This document shows, piece by piece, positions 1-6,787 of a stretch of 15,793 nucleotides of DNA. Location: the NCBI GenBank assembly GCA_045133795.1, contig JBGUUT010000033.1, positions 1 to 15,793 on the forward strand. The letters run 5' to 3'. Numbering within the stretch: position 1 is the first letter of the stretch; each line of letters begins with the position of its first letter. A program made the translations under genes and the position numbers. The notes below the pieces were generated by a model that saw nothing but the letters and a program-made list of their open reading frames with translations, had not been told where the DNA came from and searched no databases. The DNA comes from RGIG8597 sp045133795. GTDB lineage: Bacteria; Spirochaetota; GWE2-31-10.

Positions 1-20
1 TATTAACACAAAGAGGAAAT

Positions 21-497
21 ATGAATATGGACAAAAAAGTTAATCGTGCCGATTGGGACAGATATTTTCTTGATATTGCAAGTGTAGTTGCAGAAAGAGC
101 GTCTTGTTTGCGAAATAAAGTCGGTGCAGTTATTGTAAATAATAAAGATATTGTGAGTACTGGTTACAACGGAGCTCCGAGTTATCAAAAAAATTGTTTA
201 GAAATAGGAAATTGCTATCGTAATGAACACAATATTGTTTCCGGTACGTGCTTGGAACAATGCCGTGCTGTCGGAAGTCATGCAGAATCTAACGCCATCA
301 GTTTAGCTGCAAGAAACGGTCATTCTACATACGGAGCAACGATTTATATTACCGGACATTATTTTTGTTGTAATCAATGCAAGGCGATGATTGCAAATGC
401 TGCGATAAAACGTGTTGTTTTGGAAGACCCAAAAGGTGAAATACACGAGTTTTCCCCGGAACAAGATTGGACAGTCCATCCGATAGATGAGAATTAA
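21..497 (+). CDS. dCMP deaminase family protein (ComEB-like)
   Basis: A 158-residue zinc-dependent deaminase-fold protein. The family converts dCMP to dUMP in the cytosol, feeding dTMP synthesis. Visible motifs are GYNGAP at residues 48-53 (substrate loop), HAE at 87-89 (zinc ligand H87, proton-shuttle E89) and C117-x2-C120 (the other zinc ligands). Extra cysteines at 60, 65, 77 and 81 could hold a structural zinc, as in phage T4 dCMP deaminase. The residue before C117 is cysteine (C116), where the family normally has proline (PCxxC). The SD AGAGGA at 12-17 is only 3 bases before ATG 21 and 9 before ATG 27, so translation may start at the second Met. The amidohydrolase start follows 4 bases after this stop, suggesting co-transcription. 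Family assignment is firm; substrate preference (dCMP or another cytosine compound) is inferred. Confidence 0.85.
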   Translation: MNMDKKVNRADWDRYFLDIASVVAERASCLRNKVGAVIVNNKDIVSTGYNGAPSYQKNCLEIGNCYRNEHNIVSGTCLEQCRAVGSHAESNAISLAARNGHSTYGATIYITGHYFCCNQCKAMIANAAIKRVVLEDPKGEIHEFSPEQDWTVHPIDEN

Positions 498-501
498 CGA
501 T

Positions 502-1302
502 ATGAAAATTGTAGATATTCATTCACATACTTTCCCGGATTCCATTGCAGAAAAAGCGATTTCGAAATTGGAAAAAACTTCGGGGACAAATGCAATCGGA
601 AGCGGAATGCAAAAGGATTTGCTTTTATCAATGCAGGAAAGCAGTGTTGATATTTCGGTAGTTGCTCCGGTTGCGACGTCGCCTAATTCTCGCAGTATTA
701 ATTTAAAAAGTATTGCTTCTCGTGAACAATTCGGCGAGTCATTATATTTTCTGGGAGCCTTACATCCAGATACGCCTAATGTTGCAGAAGAAATTACTTT
801 CATGAAAGAAAATGGTTTTTGCGGAATAAAACTTCATCCGGATTATCAAGATTTTTTTATAGATGAGGAAAAGATGTTTCCGATTTATGAAGAATTGGAA
901 AAACAAGAGATGTTTGTGTTGATGCATTGCGGCGAAGATGTGAGTTTTATTAATTCCGGTAAAGGTAATCCGTCACGAACGGCAAAGGTTTTAAAAAAGT
1001 TTCCCGGTTTGAAATTTATAGCAGCACATTTGGGCGGATATTTACGCTGGAATGAAACCTTGGAACATCTTGTCGATTTCCGAAATGTTTGGCTTGATAC
1101 TGCATATTGTGCATTTAAACCGGAAACGGAAACAATTTTGCAAATTATAAATGCATTTGGTGCAGATAAAATATTATTCGGCAGTGATTGGCCGTGGATG
1201 GAACAAAAAAAGGGTATTGACTATATAAAAAGCCTTCCTGTTTCAGAAGAGCAAAAGGCTCAAATACTCGGCGAAAATGCGTTAAAACTGTTTCATAAAT
1301 AA
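502..1302 (+). CDS. amidohydrolase-2 family metal-dependent hydrolase
   Basis: A 266-residue TIM-barrel metal-dependent hydrolase of the Amidohydro_2 type. Expected metal and catalytic residues are all present: DIHSH with H7 and H9 after beta-1, K110 and H112 in GIKLHP, H142 in MHCGED, H176 in AAHLGG, and D229 in LFGSDWPW. The family includes decarboxylases and C-N or C-C hydrolases, and the sequence does not reveal the substrate. I place the start at ATG 502, giving MKIVDIHSH, the typical family N-terminus. An in-frame ATG at 487 overlaps the end of the preceding deaminase gene, and a weak GAG at 489-491 could act as SD for 502. Probably in an operon with the deaminase upstream. It ends just before a bidirectional terminator shared with a converging, distantly related amidohydrolase. 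Confidence 0.85.
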   Translation: MKIVDIHSHTFPDSIAEKAISKLEKTSGTNAIGSGMQKDLLLSMQESSVDISVVAPVATSPNSRSINLKSIASREQFGESLYFLGALHPDTPNVAEEITFMKENGFCGIKLHPDYQDFFIDEEKMFPIYEELEKQEMFVLMHCGEDVSFINSGKGNPSRTAKVLKKFPGLKFIAAHLGGYLRWNETLEHLVDFRNVWLDTAYCAFKPETETILQIINAFGADKILFGSDWPWMEQKKGIDYIKSLPVSEEQKAQILGENALKLFHK

Positions 1303-1306
1303 AAAA

Positions 1307-1374
1307 GAACCGCCCTAAAAATTACAACGTTATTCTGAACTTATTTCAGCATGATGCAATTTTTTGGACGGCTC
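1307..1374. terminator. bidirectional intrinsic terminator between convergent amidohydrolase genes
   Basis: Arms 1307-1323 and 1358-1374 pair at 14 of 17 positions, with a GC-rich base and an AT-rich top. They are flanked by CTTTATTTT on the plus strand and, read on the minus strand, TTCTTTTTT. It lies 4 bases after the upstream plus-strand stop and 22 bases after the minus-strand stop at 1397, so it can end both transcripts. The 34-base loop contains a second small inverted repeat. Confidence 0.75.
1334..1352. repeat. small palindrome CTGAA-N5-TTCAG in the terminator loop
   Basis: CTGAA at 1335-1339 and TTCAG at 1345-1349 form a 5-bp inverted repeat with spacer CTTAT. The flanks ATT and CAT look like a mutated longer palindrome. 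Sequences of the style CTGAACTTGTTTCAG recur as dispersed intergenic palindromes in several bacterial groups. Only one copy is in this window, so repeat status is an inference. Confidence 0.35.
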
Positions 1375-1396
1375 CTTTATTTTGCAAAGGTTGATT

Positions 1397-2194
1397 TTAT
1401 TCTTTTCCGAGAAATAGGCGAGCAGCCGTATTATAAAAATAATCATCAGCAATGTTCGGCATAAGGTCATCGATAGTTTGCATTATGCCTTTGTAGTATC
1501 TGAAATGTTCCGGACCGTCTATAGGCATATCAGAACCGAACATTACTCGATTTTTTATATTGCTGCGTAATGCTTTTACGGTTACATCCATAGGACACCA
1601 TGCAGTGTCACAGTAGAGCATTGCATCTTTTTTAGCCATAGAGTTAGCTATCATTTCTATGGTAAATTCACAGTCTCCCATAAGATTTATGTGATAGAGA
1701 ACTACCGGCACTTTAGGATGTCTTTTTGCAAGCATATAAATTTTCATCGGGTCTGAAGCTCCGGGTGCAGAATGAAATACACACGGTAAATTGTGAGCTT
1801 CGGCGATTTCAAGATATGGGTCGTAACGCTTGTCGTTTGCATCGATTCCGATTAAAAAAGGATGAAACTTCAACGCCGTAAAATTGTATTCTTTTAACGC
1901 TTGTTCTAAAGTATCCGGAGATGATTGACCGACTTGGCAAATGGCGGCAGCGTATAAAACGTCTTTGTTTTCTTTACATAATTTTATGGTTTGACGGTTT
2001 GCTTCCAATTCGGCAACTAAAGGTGTGCCGCCTTCTACGTGATTTTCGGTTTCCAGTCCGGAAAGATTTGAAATCAGTAATTTTGAAATACATTCATTTT
2101 TTAAAACATTGAAAATTAAATCATCACAATTTATGCGATCCGGCCAAGAACCGTTGTGTCCGTGTATATCAAATATTTTTCTATTAATAATCAT
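1397..2194 (-). CDS. amidohydrolase-2 family metal-dependent hydrolase
   Basis: A 265-residue TIM-barrel hydrolase of the same superfamily as the gene at 502-1302 but clearly diverged. Metal-site residues are visible: H11 and H13 in DIHGH, K109 and H111 in ALKFHP, H141 in VFHSAP, H168 in LYHIN, and D222 in MFGSDMP. The substrate is unknown. I choose the ATG at 2194 because AGAGGAAG sits a few bases upstream on the minus strand and the protein then begins MIINRKIFDIHGH, like its relatives. An in-frame ATG ten codons earlier (2224) would put the SD inside the gene. It converges on the other amidohydrolase and shares its terminator. The upstream 200 bases also hold the promoter for ychF on the other strand. 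Confidence 0.8.
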   Translation of the reverse strand: MIINRKIFDIHGHNGSWPDRINCDDLIFNVLKNECISKLLISNLSGLETENHVEGGTPLVAELEANRQTIKLCKENKDVLYAAAICQVGQSSPDTLEQALKEYNFTALKFHPFLIGIDANDKRYDPYLEIAEAHNLPCVFHSAPGASDPMKIYMLAKRHPKVPVVLYHINLMGDCEFTIEMIANSMAKKDAMLYCDTAWCPMDVTVKALRSNIKNRVMFGSDMPIDGPEHFRYYKGIMQTIDDLMPNIADDYFYNTAARLFLGKE

Positions 2195-2315
2195 GGCTTC
2201 CTCTTTTTTATTACAATAAATCAAAATCTACACATTCTAACAATTGTAATAAGTCTTATAAAGAATAAATATATAAAAAATAAGTTAAATTACAAATATA
2301 TAAAAATAGTCTATG

Positions 2316-2344
2316 TTGCAGATTATCGGGCATTATTGTATAAA
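2316..2344 (+). promoter_or_regulatory. sigma70-type promoter for ychF
   Basis: TTGCAG (2316-2321), a 17-bp spacer and TATAAA (2339-2344) closely match the consensus. The start point would be near 2351, leaving a leader of about 44 bases before the ychF ATG. The rest of 2225-2394 is very AT-rich, and I see nothing else in it. Confidence 0.7.
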
Positions 2345-2394
2345 AGCCTATTATTACTATGAAATTTATGTTTGTTTATGGGAGATAAAATACA

Positions 2395-3498
2395 ATGAAG
2401 TTAGGAATTGTGGGATTGCCGAATGTCGGTAAGAGTACTTTATTTAATGCTTTGACTAAAGCCGGAGCACAGGCGGCAAATTATCCGTTTTGTACGATTG
2501 AGCCTAATGTGGGAACTGTTGCCGTGCCGGATGAACGTTTGGATGCATTGGTAAAGCTTTACGAAGCTGACAGAACAGTTCCGGCATTTGTGGAATTTGT
2601 AGATATTGCCGGTCTTGTAAAAGGTGCAAGTAAAGGTGAAGGGTTGGGAAATAAATTTCTTGCTCATATACGTGAAGTTGATGCTATCGTACATGTTGTA
2701 CGATGTTTTCAAGATAAAGATGTTATCCATGTTGACGGCGGTGTAAATCCGGAACGTGATATCGAAACTATCGAAACGGAACTTATCCTTGCAGATATGG
2801 ACGCAATGGAAAAACGTATCGAAAAACAAGAGAAATCTTTAAAAGCTTCTAAAGACAAAAAAGCATTTGAAGAATTGGAAATGATGAAACGTTTGGCGGC
2901 TCATTTGGGCGAAGGTAAAAGTGCCAGAACATTTGCTGAGTCTGAAGAAGAGCAAGAATTGTTAAAAGGTTATTTCTTGTTGACATCAAAACCTATCATT
3001 TTTGCATCAAATGTAGGTGAAAGTGAAATTGCTACAGCCAGTGCAGAAAATAATCAATTTATAAAAGTTGTAGAAGAACGTGCAGCAAAAGAAAATGCTC
3101 AAATGGTAATAATTTCTGCAAAGGTAGAAGAGGAAATTGCACAGCTTGAGGGAGAAGAAAAAGCGATGTTCCTTGATGAGTTGGGATTTAAGGAATCAGG
3201 ACTTGATAGATTAATCAAAGCATCTTATACTCTTTTAGGTTTGTTCAGTTATCTGACAGCAGGAAAACAAGAAGTTCGTGCGTGGACAATTCCGATAGGA
3301 ACAAAAGCTCCTCAAGCTGCGGGAAAAATTCACTCAGATTTCGAAAAAGGTTTTATTCGTGCAGAGATTGTCAGCTATGATGATTTAATGCAGTATGGTT
3401 CTGTAAGTGCAGCACGTGAACACGGAAAAGTTCGCGTAGAAGGAAAAGATTATGTAATGCAGGACGGCGATGTTGTACATTTTAGATTTAATGTCTAA
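2395..3498 (+). CDS. ychF: ribosome-binding ATPase YchF (Obg-family, OLA1 type)
   Basis: A 367-residue member of the Obg/YchF P-loop family, full length. The bacterial protein binds ribosomes, prefers ATP over GTP, and is tied to translation and stress control. Visible features are the Walker A GLPNVGKST at residues 7-15, the switch II region FVDIAGLVKGASKGEGLG, and NVGE in place of the classical NKxD specificity motif, as expected for the ATP-preferring YchF group. A helical coiled-coil insert rich in Lys and Glu covers about residues 135-185. A C-terminal TGS domain runs from about 280, ending in VMQDGDVVHFRFNV. GGGAG at 2380-2384 serves as SD. Strong promoter upstream. A small gene with its own strong SD follows after 31 bases and may share the transcript. 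Confidence 0.97.
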   Translation: MKLGIVGLPNVGKSTLFNALTKAGAQAANYPFCTIEPNVGTVAVPDERLDALVKLYEADRTVPAFVEFVDIAGLVKGASKGEGLGNKFLAHIREVDAIVHVVRCFQDKDVIHVDGGVNPERDIETIETELILADMDAMEKRIEKQEKSLKASKDKKAFEELEMMKRLAAHLGEGKSARTFAESEEEQELLKGYFLLTSKPIIFASNVGESEIATASAENNQFIKVVEERAAKENAQMVIISAKVEEEIAQLEGEEKAMFLDELGFKESGLDRLIKASYTLLGLFSYLTAGKQEVRAWTIPIGTKAPQAAGKIHSDFEKGFIRAEIVSYDDLMQYGSVSAAREHGKVRVEGKDYVMQDGDVVHFRFNV

Positions 3499-3529
3499 AT
3501 AAAATTATTTAATTATTAAGGAGAGAATA

Positions 3530-3781
3530 ATGATTGAAAACGGAATTGAAAAGTTTCACTTGAATAACTGCCCGGAATGCGGCGGAGCTCATGTAGTGAA
3601 GATAGATGTTTATCGAGACATTCTTCCTAATGATATTAATAAAGACATCAGAGTACCGCTGATGAAACAGGTAGATGTACATGTTATTTGTCCGGAAACA
3701 CAAAAGTCTTTTCAGACAAACATAATGTATCAGGAAGACGTTTATTCTAAAGTAGTAAAATTACGTCGTTGCTATGAATAA
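3530..3781 (+). CDS. small cysteine-containing protein, unknown function
   Basis: An 83-residue soluble protein that I do not recognise. A very good SD (AAGGAGAG) lies just before the ATG, and a strong terminator follows the stop, so it is likely a real gene. Near the N-terminus is C14-P-E-C17-G-G, half of a zinc ribbon. Further cysteines at 54 (VICPE) and 81 could complete a site. No membrane segment or signal peptide. It is 31 bases downstream of ychF and likely ends that transcription unit. A role as a metal-binding or nucleic-acid-associated protein is speculation from the CPEC motif. Confidence 0.7.
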   Translation: MIENGIEKFHLNNCPECGGAHVVKIDVYRDILPNDINKDIRVPLMKQVDVHVICPETQKSFQTNIMYQEDVYSKVVKLRRCYE

Positions 3782-3799
3782 AAATTAACACCAATAAAT

Positions 3800-3837
3800 A
3801 AGAGTTGCCTCCATTGTGAAACAGCAACTCTTTTTTT
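3800..3837 (+). terminator. intrinsic terminator after the ychF unit
   Basis: A perfect 9-bp stem (AAGAGTTGC at 3800-3808 with GCAACTCTT at 3824-3832), a 15-base loop, then a T run to 3837. It begins 19 bases after the stop of the small gene. Confidence 0.9.
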
Positions 3838-3931
3838 ATTTCGGTGATATCGCAAACAATGTTTTGTAATGTGAAAAAAAGAGAAGTTGCTGATTCCCAA
3901 CACATTTTGAACCCAAAACGATTTTTTTTAC

Positions 3932-3946
3932 GCAAGCTTTGCTTGC
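3932..3946. repeat. perfect short hairpin GCAAGC-TTT-GCTTGC
   Basis: A 6-bp perfect palindrome with a 3-base loop in the gene-free stretch 3838-3993. Neither strand has a T run after it, so it is not a terminator. It resembles in style the short tight hairpins found later in the window. Apart from this, I see nothing recognisable in 3838-3993. Confidence 0.4.
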
Positions 3947-3993
3947 AAATTGTCTCTAATCCTAGAATGGTTTGATTAAACTTAACAGGGCAT

Positions 3994-4041
3994 AAAAAAA
4001 GTGTACTTCAAAAATTGTTTCTAATTTTTGAGGTACACTTT
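3994..4041 (-). terminator. intrinsic terminator of thrH
   Basis: Arms 3998-4016 and 4023-4041 pair at 18 of 19 positions around a 6-base loop. Read on the minus strand, the stem is followed by seven Ts. It lies 20 bases after the thrH stop. Confidence 0.9.
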
Positions 4042-4060
4042 AAAAGTTTAGTATTTTGTT

Positions 4061-4675
4061 TTATTTAAGAATTTCTTTTTCCGCTTGAACGAAGTAGTTA
4101 AATAACTCTTCGTGGTTTAATGCAACCGGATATTGAGGGAATTCGTTAATAACGTTTTGAGGCGGGCAGAACAATACACCGCGGTCAGCTACAGAAAGCA
4201 TATTTGTATCATTGTAACTGTCACCTGAAGCGATAACGTTGAAGTTAATTTCTTTCAAGCGTTTTACGGCTTCTCTTTTTTGGTCAGCCATACGCAATTT
4301 ATAATCAACAATTTTTCCGGCTTCGTTTACAACTAAATCGTGACAGAACAAAGTAGGATTTCCCAATTTTTTCATCAAAGGTAAACCGAATTGATAGAAT
4401 GTATCAGATAAGATTATAATCTGAAATTTTTCTCGAAGTTTGTTCATAAATTCAACGGCACCCGGTAATGGTTCAACTTTACTGATAACATCTTGAATTA
4501 AATTAATGTCAATTCCGTGTTTATCTAAGATGTTAAGTCTGTGTTTCATTAATTTATCGTAATCACTGATATCTCTGGTAGTAAGACGTAAGTCATCAAT
4601 TCCGGTTTTTTCAGCAACGGCAATCCATATTTCCGGAACTAAAACGCCTTCCAAATCTAAACAAGCAACAATCAT
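4061..4675 (-). CDS. thrH: ThrH: phosphoserine phosphatase / homoserine phosphotransferase
   Basis: A 204-residue HAD-superfamily enzyme, the same length as Pseudomonas aeruginosa ThrH and strongly similar from the first residues (ACLDLEGVLVPEIWIA). ThrH dephosphorylates phosphoserine and can move the phosphate to homoserine, linking serine and threonine synthesis. HAD motif I is D7-L-E9 (nucleophile D7), motif II is S90-D91-T92, the motif III lysine is about K133, and motif IV is GDSYND at 151-156. It has a consensus promoter, an AGGAG SD about 8 bases upstream of the ATG, and its own terminator, so it is probably monocistronic. No serine or threonine pathway neighbours are present. Which of the two reactions matters in this organism cannot be read from the sequence. 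Confidence 0.93.
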   Translation of the reverse strand: MIVACLDLEGVLVPEIWIAVAEKTGIDDLRLTTRDISDYDKLMKHRLNILDKHGIDINLIQDVISKVEPLPGAVEFMNKLREKFQIIILSDTFYQFGLPLMKKLGNPTLFCHDLVVNEAGKIVDYKLRMADQKREAVKRLKEINFNVIASGDSYNDTNMLSVADRGVLFCPPQNVINEFPQYPVALNHEELFNYFVQAEKEILK

Positions 4676-4709
4676 TTTTTGTCTCCTAATGTATTAAAAA
4701 ATTGAGTTT

Positions 4710-4738
4710 TTTATACTTAAAGACAGGTAGATTGTCAA
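4710..4738 (-). promoter_or_regulatory. consensus promoter for thrH
   Basis: On the minus strand, a perfect TTGACA (4738-4733), a 17-bp spacer and TATAAA (4715-4710). The predicted start is about 30 bases before the thrH ATG. Confidence 0.8.
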
Positions 4739-4773
4739 TTTTTTTGTAGTTATTTACACTGTGTTTTAATGAT

Positions 4774-4808
4774 AAAAAAAGAGGATAACAATGTAATTGT
4801 TATCCTCT
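4774..4808 (-). terminator. intrinsic terminator of the SUMF1 lipoprotein gene
   Basis: A perfect 13-bp stem (4780-4792 with 4796-4808) and a 3-base loop, followed on the minus strand by seven Ts. It begins 12 bases after the lipoprotein stop and also insulates thrH. Confidence 0.92.
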
Positions 4809-4820
4809 GATATATTTTAT

Positions 4821-5864
4821 TTACGGTCTTCTGACCAAGCGAAATCCTACGTATTTCTGCGGTGTGGATGTATTTTTTGCACAGCAATATTGATATTCAA
4901 AAAAGCGAAATGAAACGGCAGTTTCATGAGCTTTGCTGGCATAGTAGCCGCCGCGAACGACTCTGGATTTATAATCTGATGTATTTACGAAACCGTCATC
5001 ATTATTAAATGTTCCGGGATGTTCTACGGGATTTATGTATTGATAATCATCACCTTCCGGAATAGTTTGTTCATACCCGGGTTGCTTGCAATTCCAATAA
5101 TCAAAACACCATTCGGCGGCATTTCCTGCCATGTCATACAATCCCAAGCTGTTGGGTGTTCTGGTACCTACTTCATGAGTGCGAATAGTCAAATCATCAT
5201 CATTGTAACCGGAAGAATTTAAGATTAGCCATGCTACTTTTTTATAATTTTCAGAGCCGGGATAGGTAAAGTTCCAATCCTCCTTTGTCTTTCCGGCACT
5301 GCGAGCTGCAAACTCCCATTCAGCTTCGGTGGGAAGTCTGAATCCGTTTTTAGAAAAATCATAAGTAACGGTTGCAGAATCAATGTAAGAATTTTCATTT
5401 CTGCGTTTGATATTGTCTAAGGTGTAAACTTTTTCATAACCACACAAATCACTCAATTTATTGCAAAATTCGATAGCGTCAAACCAGCTCATTCCGGTAA
5501 CAGGACGTAAATCTTGATTGTCTCCCGGATAAAGAGTACTGCTGTCATCGTAAGGCAAAGTTCCCATTACGAATTTGTATAATTCTTGAGTGACTTCATA
5601 TTGTCCTATTTCATAATTTTTCAAAGTTATGGTTCTGTCCCATACAAAAACGTTACCTATTCGAGGATGATTTTCGTTAGGAATTGTTACGGAGGAATTT
5701 TGTGGAATAACAGTTACAAATGAGGTTTTATCAAATGTCTTTCCGTCAATTGTAAGACCTTTTTTATTTACGCCGTCATTATTTATACAACCGTCGCAAG
5801 CCTGGATAATGAGAATGAAAATCAAAAAAAACATAGTCAGAAAGCTTTTTTTAAAAAGCTGCAT
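4821..5864 (-). CDS. SUMF1/FGE-fold lipoprotein
   Basis: A 347-residue exported protein. Residues 4-22 are a charged start plus hydrophobic helix ending IIQAC, a relaxed lipobox with the lipidated cysteine at C23. The body is a formylglycine-generating-enzyme-type (SUMF1) domain from about 65 to the end. Its markers are YEIGQYEVTQELY (84-96), PVTGMSWFDAIEFCN (121-135), RLPTEAEWEFAAR (176-188), GLYDMAGNAAEWC (241-253), RVVRGG (301-306) and VGFRLVR (339-345). The segment after RVVRGG reads YYASKAHETAVSFRF and lacks the paired cysteines of true FGE, so sulfatase activation is unlikely. Such domains are common as surface or periplasmic lipoproteins in Treponema, with roles unknown. AAAGGAG lies 5 bases before the ATG. 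It follows the PLD-like gene on the same strand but has its own promoter. Confidence 0.88.
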   Translation of the reverse strand: MQLFKKSFLTMFFLIFILIIQACDGCINNDGVNKKGLTIDGKTFDKTSFVTVIPQNSSVTIPNENHPRIGNVFVWDRTITLKNYEIGQYEVTQELYKFVMGTLPYDDSSTLYPGDNQDLRPVTGMSWFDAIEFCNKLSDLCGYEKVYTLDNIKRRNENSYIDSATVTYDFSKNGFRLPTEAEWEFAARSAGKTKEDWNFTYPGSENYKKVAWLILNSSGYNDDDLTIRTHEVGTRTPNSLGLYDMAGNAAEWCFDYWNCKQPGYEQTIPEGDDYQYINPVEHPGTFNNDDGFVNTSDYKSRVVRGGYYASKAHETAVSFRFFEYQYCCAKNTSTPQKYVGFRLVRRP

Positions 5865-5899
5865 AAAAACTCCTTTATTGCAAAAAGCAAGGTAATTTT

Positions 5900-5928
5900 C
5901 TTATATAAAAAAAACTCGTATATAACAA
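5900..5928 (-). promoter_or_regulatory. promoter for the SUMF1 lipoprotein gene
   Basis: On the minus strand, TTGTTA (5928-5923), a 17-bp spacer and TATAAG (5905-5900), about 36 bases before the ATG. The remaining bases to 5990 are AT-rich, with no clear terminator for the upstream PLD-like gene, so some read-through is possible. Confidence 0.6.
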
Positions 5929-5990
5929 TTTATTTTATTTTTTAGTTGGTATTAATGAAGTAATTAATATTGTAACCGACAAAACTAATA

Positions 5991-6560
5991 TCAGACAATC
6001 GGGTCGGCACAAAAAGCTTTTCGTTTGCATGTTTTGCAATGTTTTCCCATCCAGACTTCGTCAAATTCTGTCATTGTTGCTTTTACGAAGTTTTTATCAC
6101 TACTTAAAACTCCGGCTTCAAAATTGTGCGTGTTTTTCCCTTTCATTCCCAGTCCAGCACCGGTAAGATTTGCCGAACCGACGTAAGCAGTTTTTAAATC
6201 AAAAATAATAATTTTGAAATGAACACGAGGACAAAGCTGTCTTTCTATACCGTCAATAAGTGCAGGGTATTTATCGAAATCTTTTCGAAATACGGCTCCG
6301 GGTTCTTTTGCATGAATCAAACGGATTTGTACGCCGTTTTTTACCAAGTCGGAAAGTACTTCAAGCAAGGGTTTTGTTTTTTTTCCGTTTTTTACATAAA
6401 GGTCCTTAATGTCTGCTGTACCAATCCACAGGATTTTTTTTACAGATTTAATGCGTTCTATTACTGCTTCATAGTGAGCTTCATTGGAAATAAATTGAAA
6501 AGGTGAGGAAACAGCTTTTGCTTCGCCGGCAGATATTTTCGGTTTGTTTTTATTAAGCAT
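5991..6560 (-). CDS. phospholipase D-like (single HKD) protein with C-terminal cysteine motif
   Basis: A 189-residue protein with one HKD motif: H114-x-K116-x4-D121 followed by G128-S-A-N131. The family is mostly nucleases or phosphodiesterases; single-HKD members normally dimerise to build the active site. A hydrophobic strand (KKILWIGTAD, 41-50) and the PLD core precede the motif. There is no signal peptide, so it is likely cytosolic. The C-terminus carries C175-x2-C178-x5-C184, a possible metal-binding tail. No clear SD precedes the ATG, and a TATAAT box ends only 7 bases before it, so the mRNA may be leaderless. It is divergent to hsdM. A nucleic-acid processing or defence role is plausible but unproven. 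Confidence 0.8.
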   Translation of the reverse strand: MLNKNKPKISAGEAKAVSSPFQFISNEAHYEAVIERIKSVKKILWIGTADIKDLYVKNGKKTKPLLEVLSDLVKNGVQIRLIHAKEPGAVFRKDFDKYPALIDGIERQLCPRVHFKIIIFDLKTAYVGSANLTGAGLGMKGKNTHNFEAGVLSSDKNFVKATMTEFDEVWMGKHCKTCKRKAFCADPIV

Positions 6561-6567
6561 AGACTCA

Positions 6568-6598
6568 ATTATATCAATTAATAACAGTTAATTGTCAA
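6568..6598 (-). promoter_or_regulatory. promoter for the PLD-like gene, possibly leaderless
   Basis: On the minus strand, TTGACA (6598-6593) and TATAAT (6573-6568) both match consensus, but the spacer is 19 bp. The -10 box ends 7 bases before the ATG at 6560, so transcription would start at or next to the start codon. Confidence 0.5.
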
Positions 6599-6603
6599 TC
6601 TTC

Positions 6604-6692
6604 TTTTCCCTGAAAATGAGCTATTTAGGTTTTAATCTGTGGAAGCTGTGGTGAACACGGAACATTATATTTGTTTTTTTTCATCGGGAAAA
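6604..6692. repeat. inverted repeat in the divergent intergenic region
   Basis: TTTTCCC-TGAAAA (6604-6616) and TTTTTCATCGGGAAAA (6677-6692) are inverted copies with a 2-base bulge, about 60 bases apart. The pair lies between the divergent PLD-like and hsdM promoters. It could be an operator, a large hairpin, or chance in AT-rich DNA. Confidence 0.35.
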
Positions 6693-6759
6693 AACGTGCG
6701 AAAGTTAGTTTAAAAAATAAAAAAAATCTTTACTGTAGCGTTATTTGAGATTGTAGCTG

Positions 6760-6768
6760 TGATATAAT
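6760..6768 (+). promoter_or_regulatory. extended -10 promoter for the R-M operon
   Basis: TGATATAAT is a perfect -10 hexamer (6763-6768) with the extended TGn element. The -35 region (about 6740-6746) is weak, as usual for extended -10 promoters. Transcription would start near 6775, just before the AGGTGG SD at 6777-6782. That excludes the in-frame ATG at 6767, which lies inside the -10 box. Confidence 0.6.
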
Positions 6769-6787
6769 GGAGGAAAAGGTGGTTTAT

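Noticed and set aside
2156..2362. A 68-codon plus-strand frame across the ychF upstream region
   Set aside because: It overlaps the amidohydrolase start and the ychF promoter, is made of AT-rich codons and lacks an SD.
3932..3946. Second terminator in the 3838-3993 gap
   Set aside because: The stem is perfect but short, with T-rich DNA before it and none after it on either strand.
4821..5864. True formylglycine-generating enzyme for sulfatases
   Set aside because: The C-terminal active-site cysteine pair is missing after RVVRGG, the protein is a lipoprotein, and no sulfatase gene is near.
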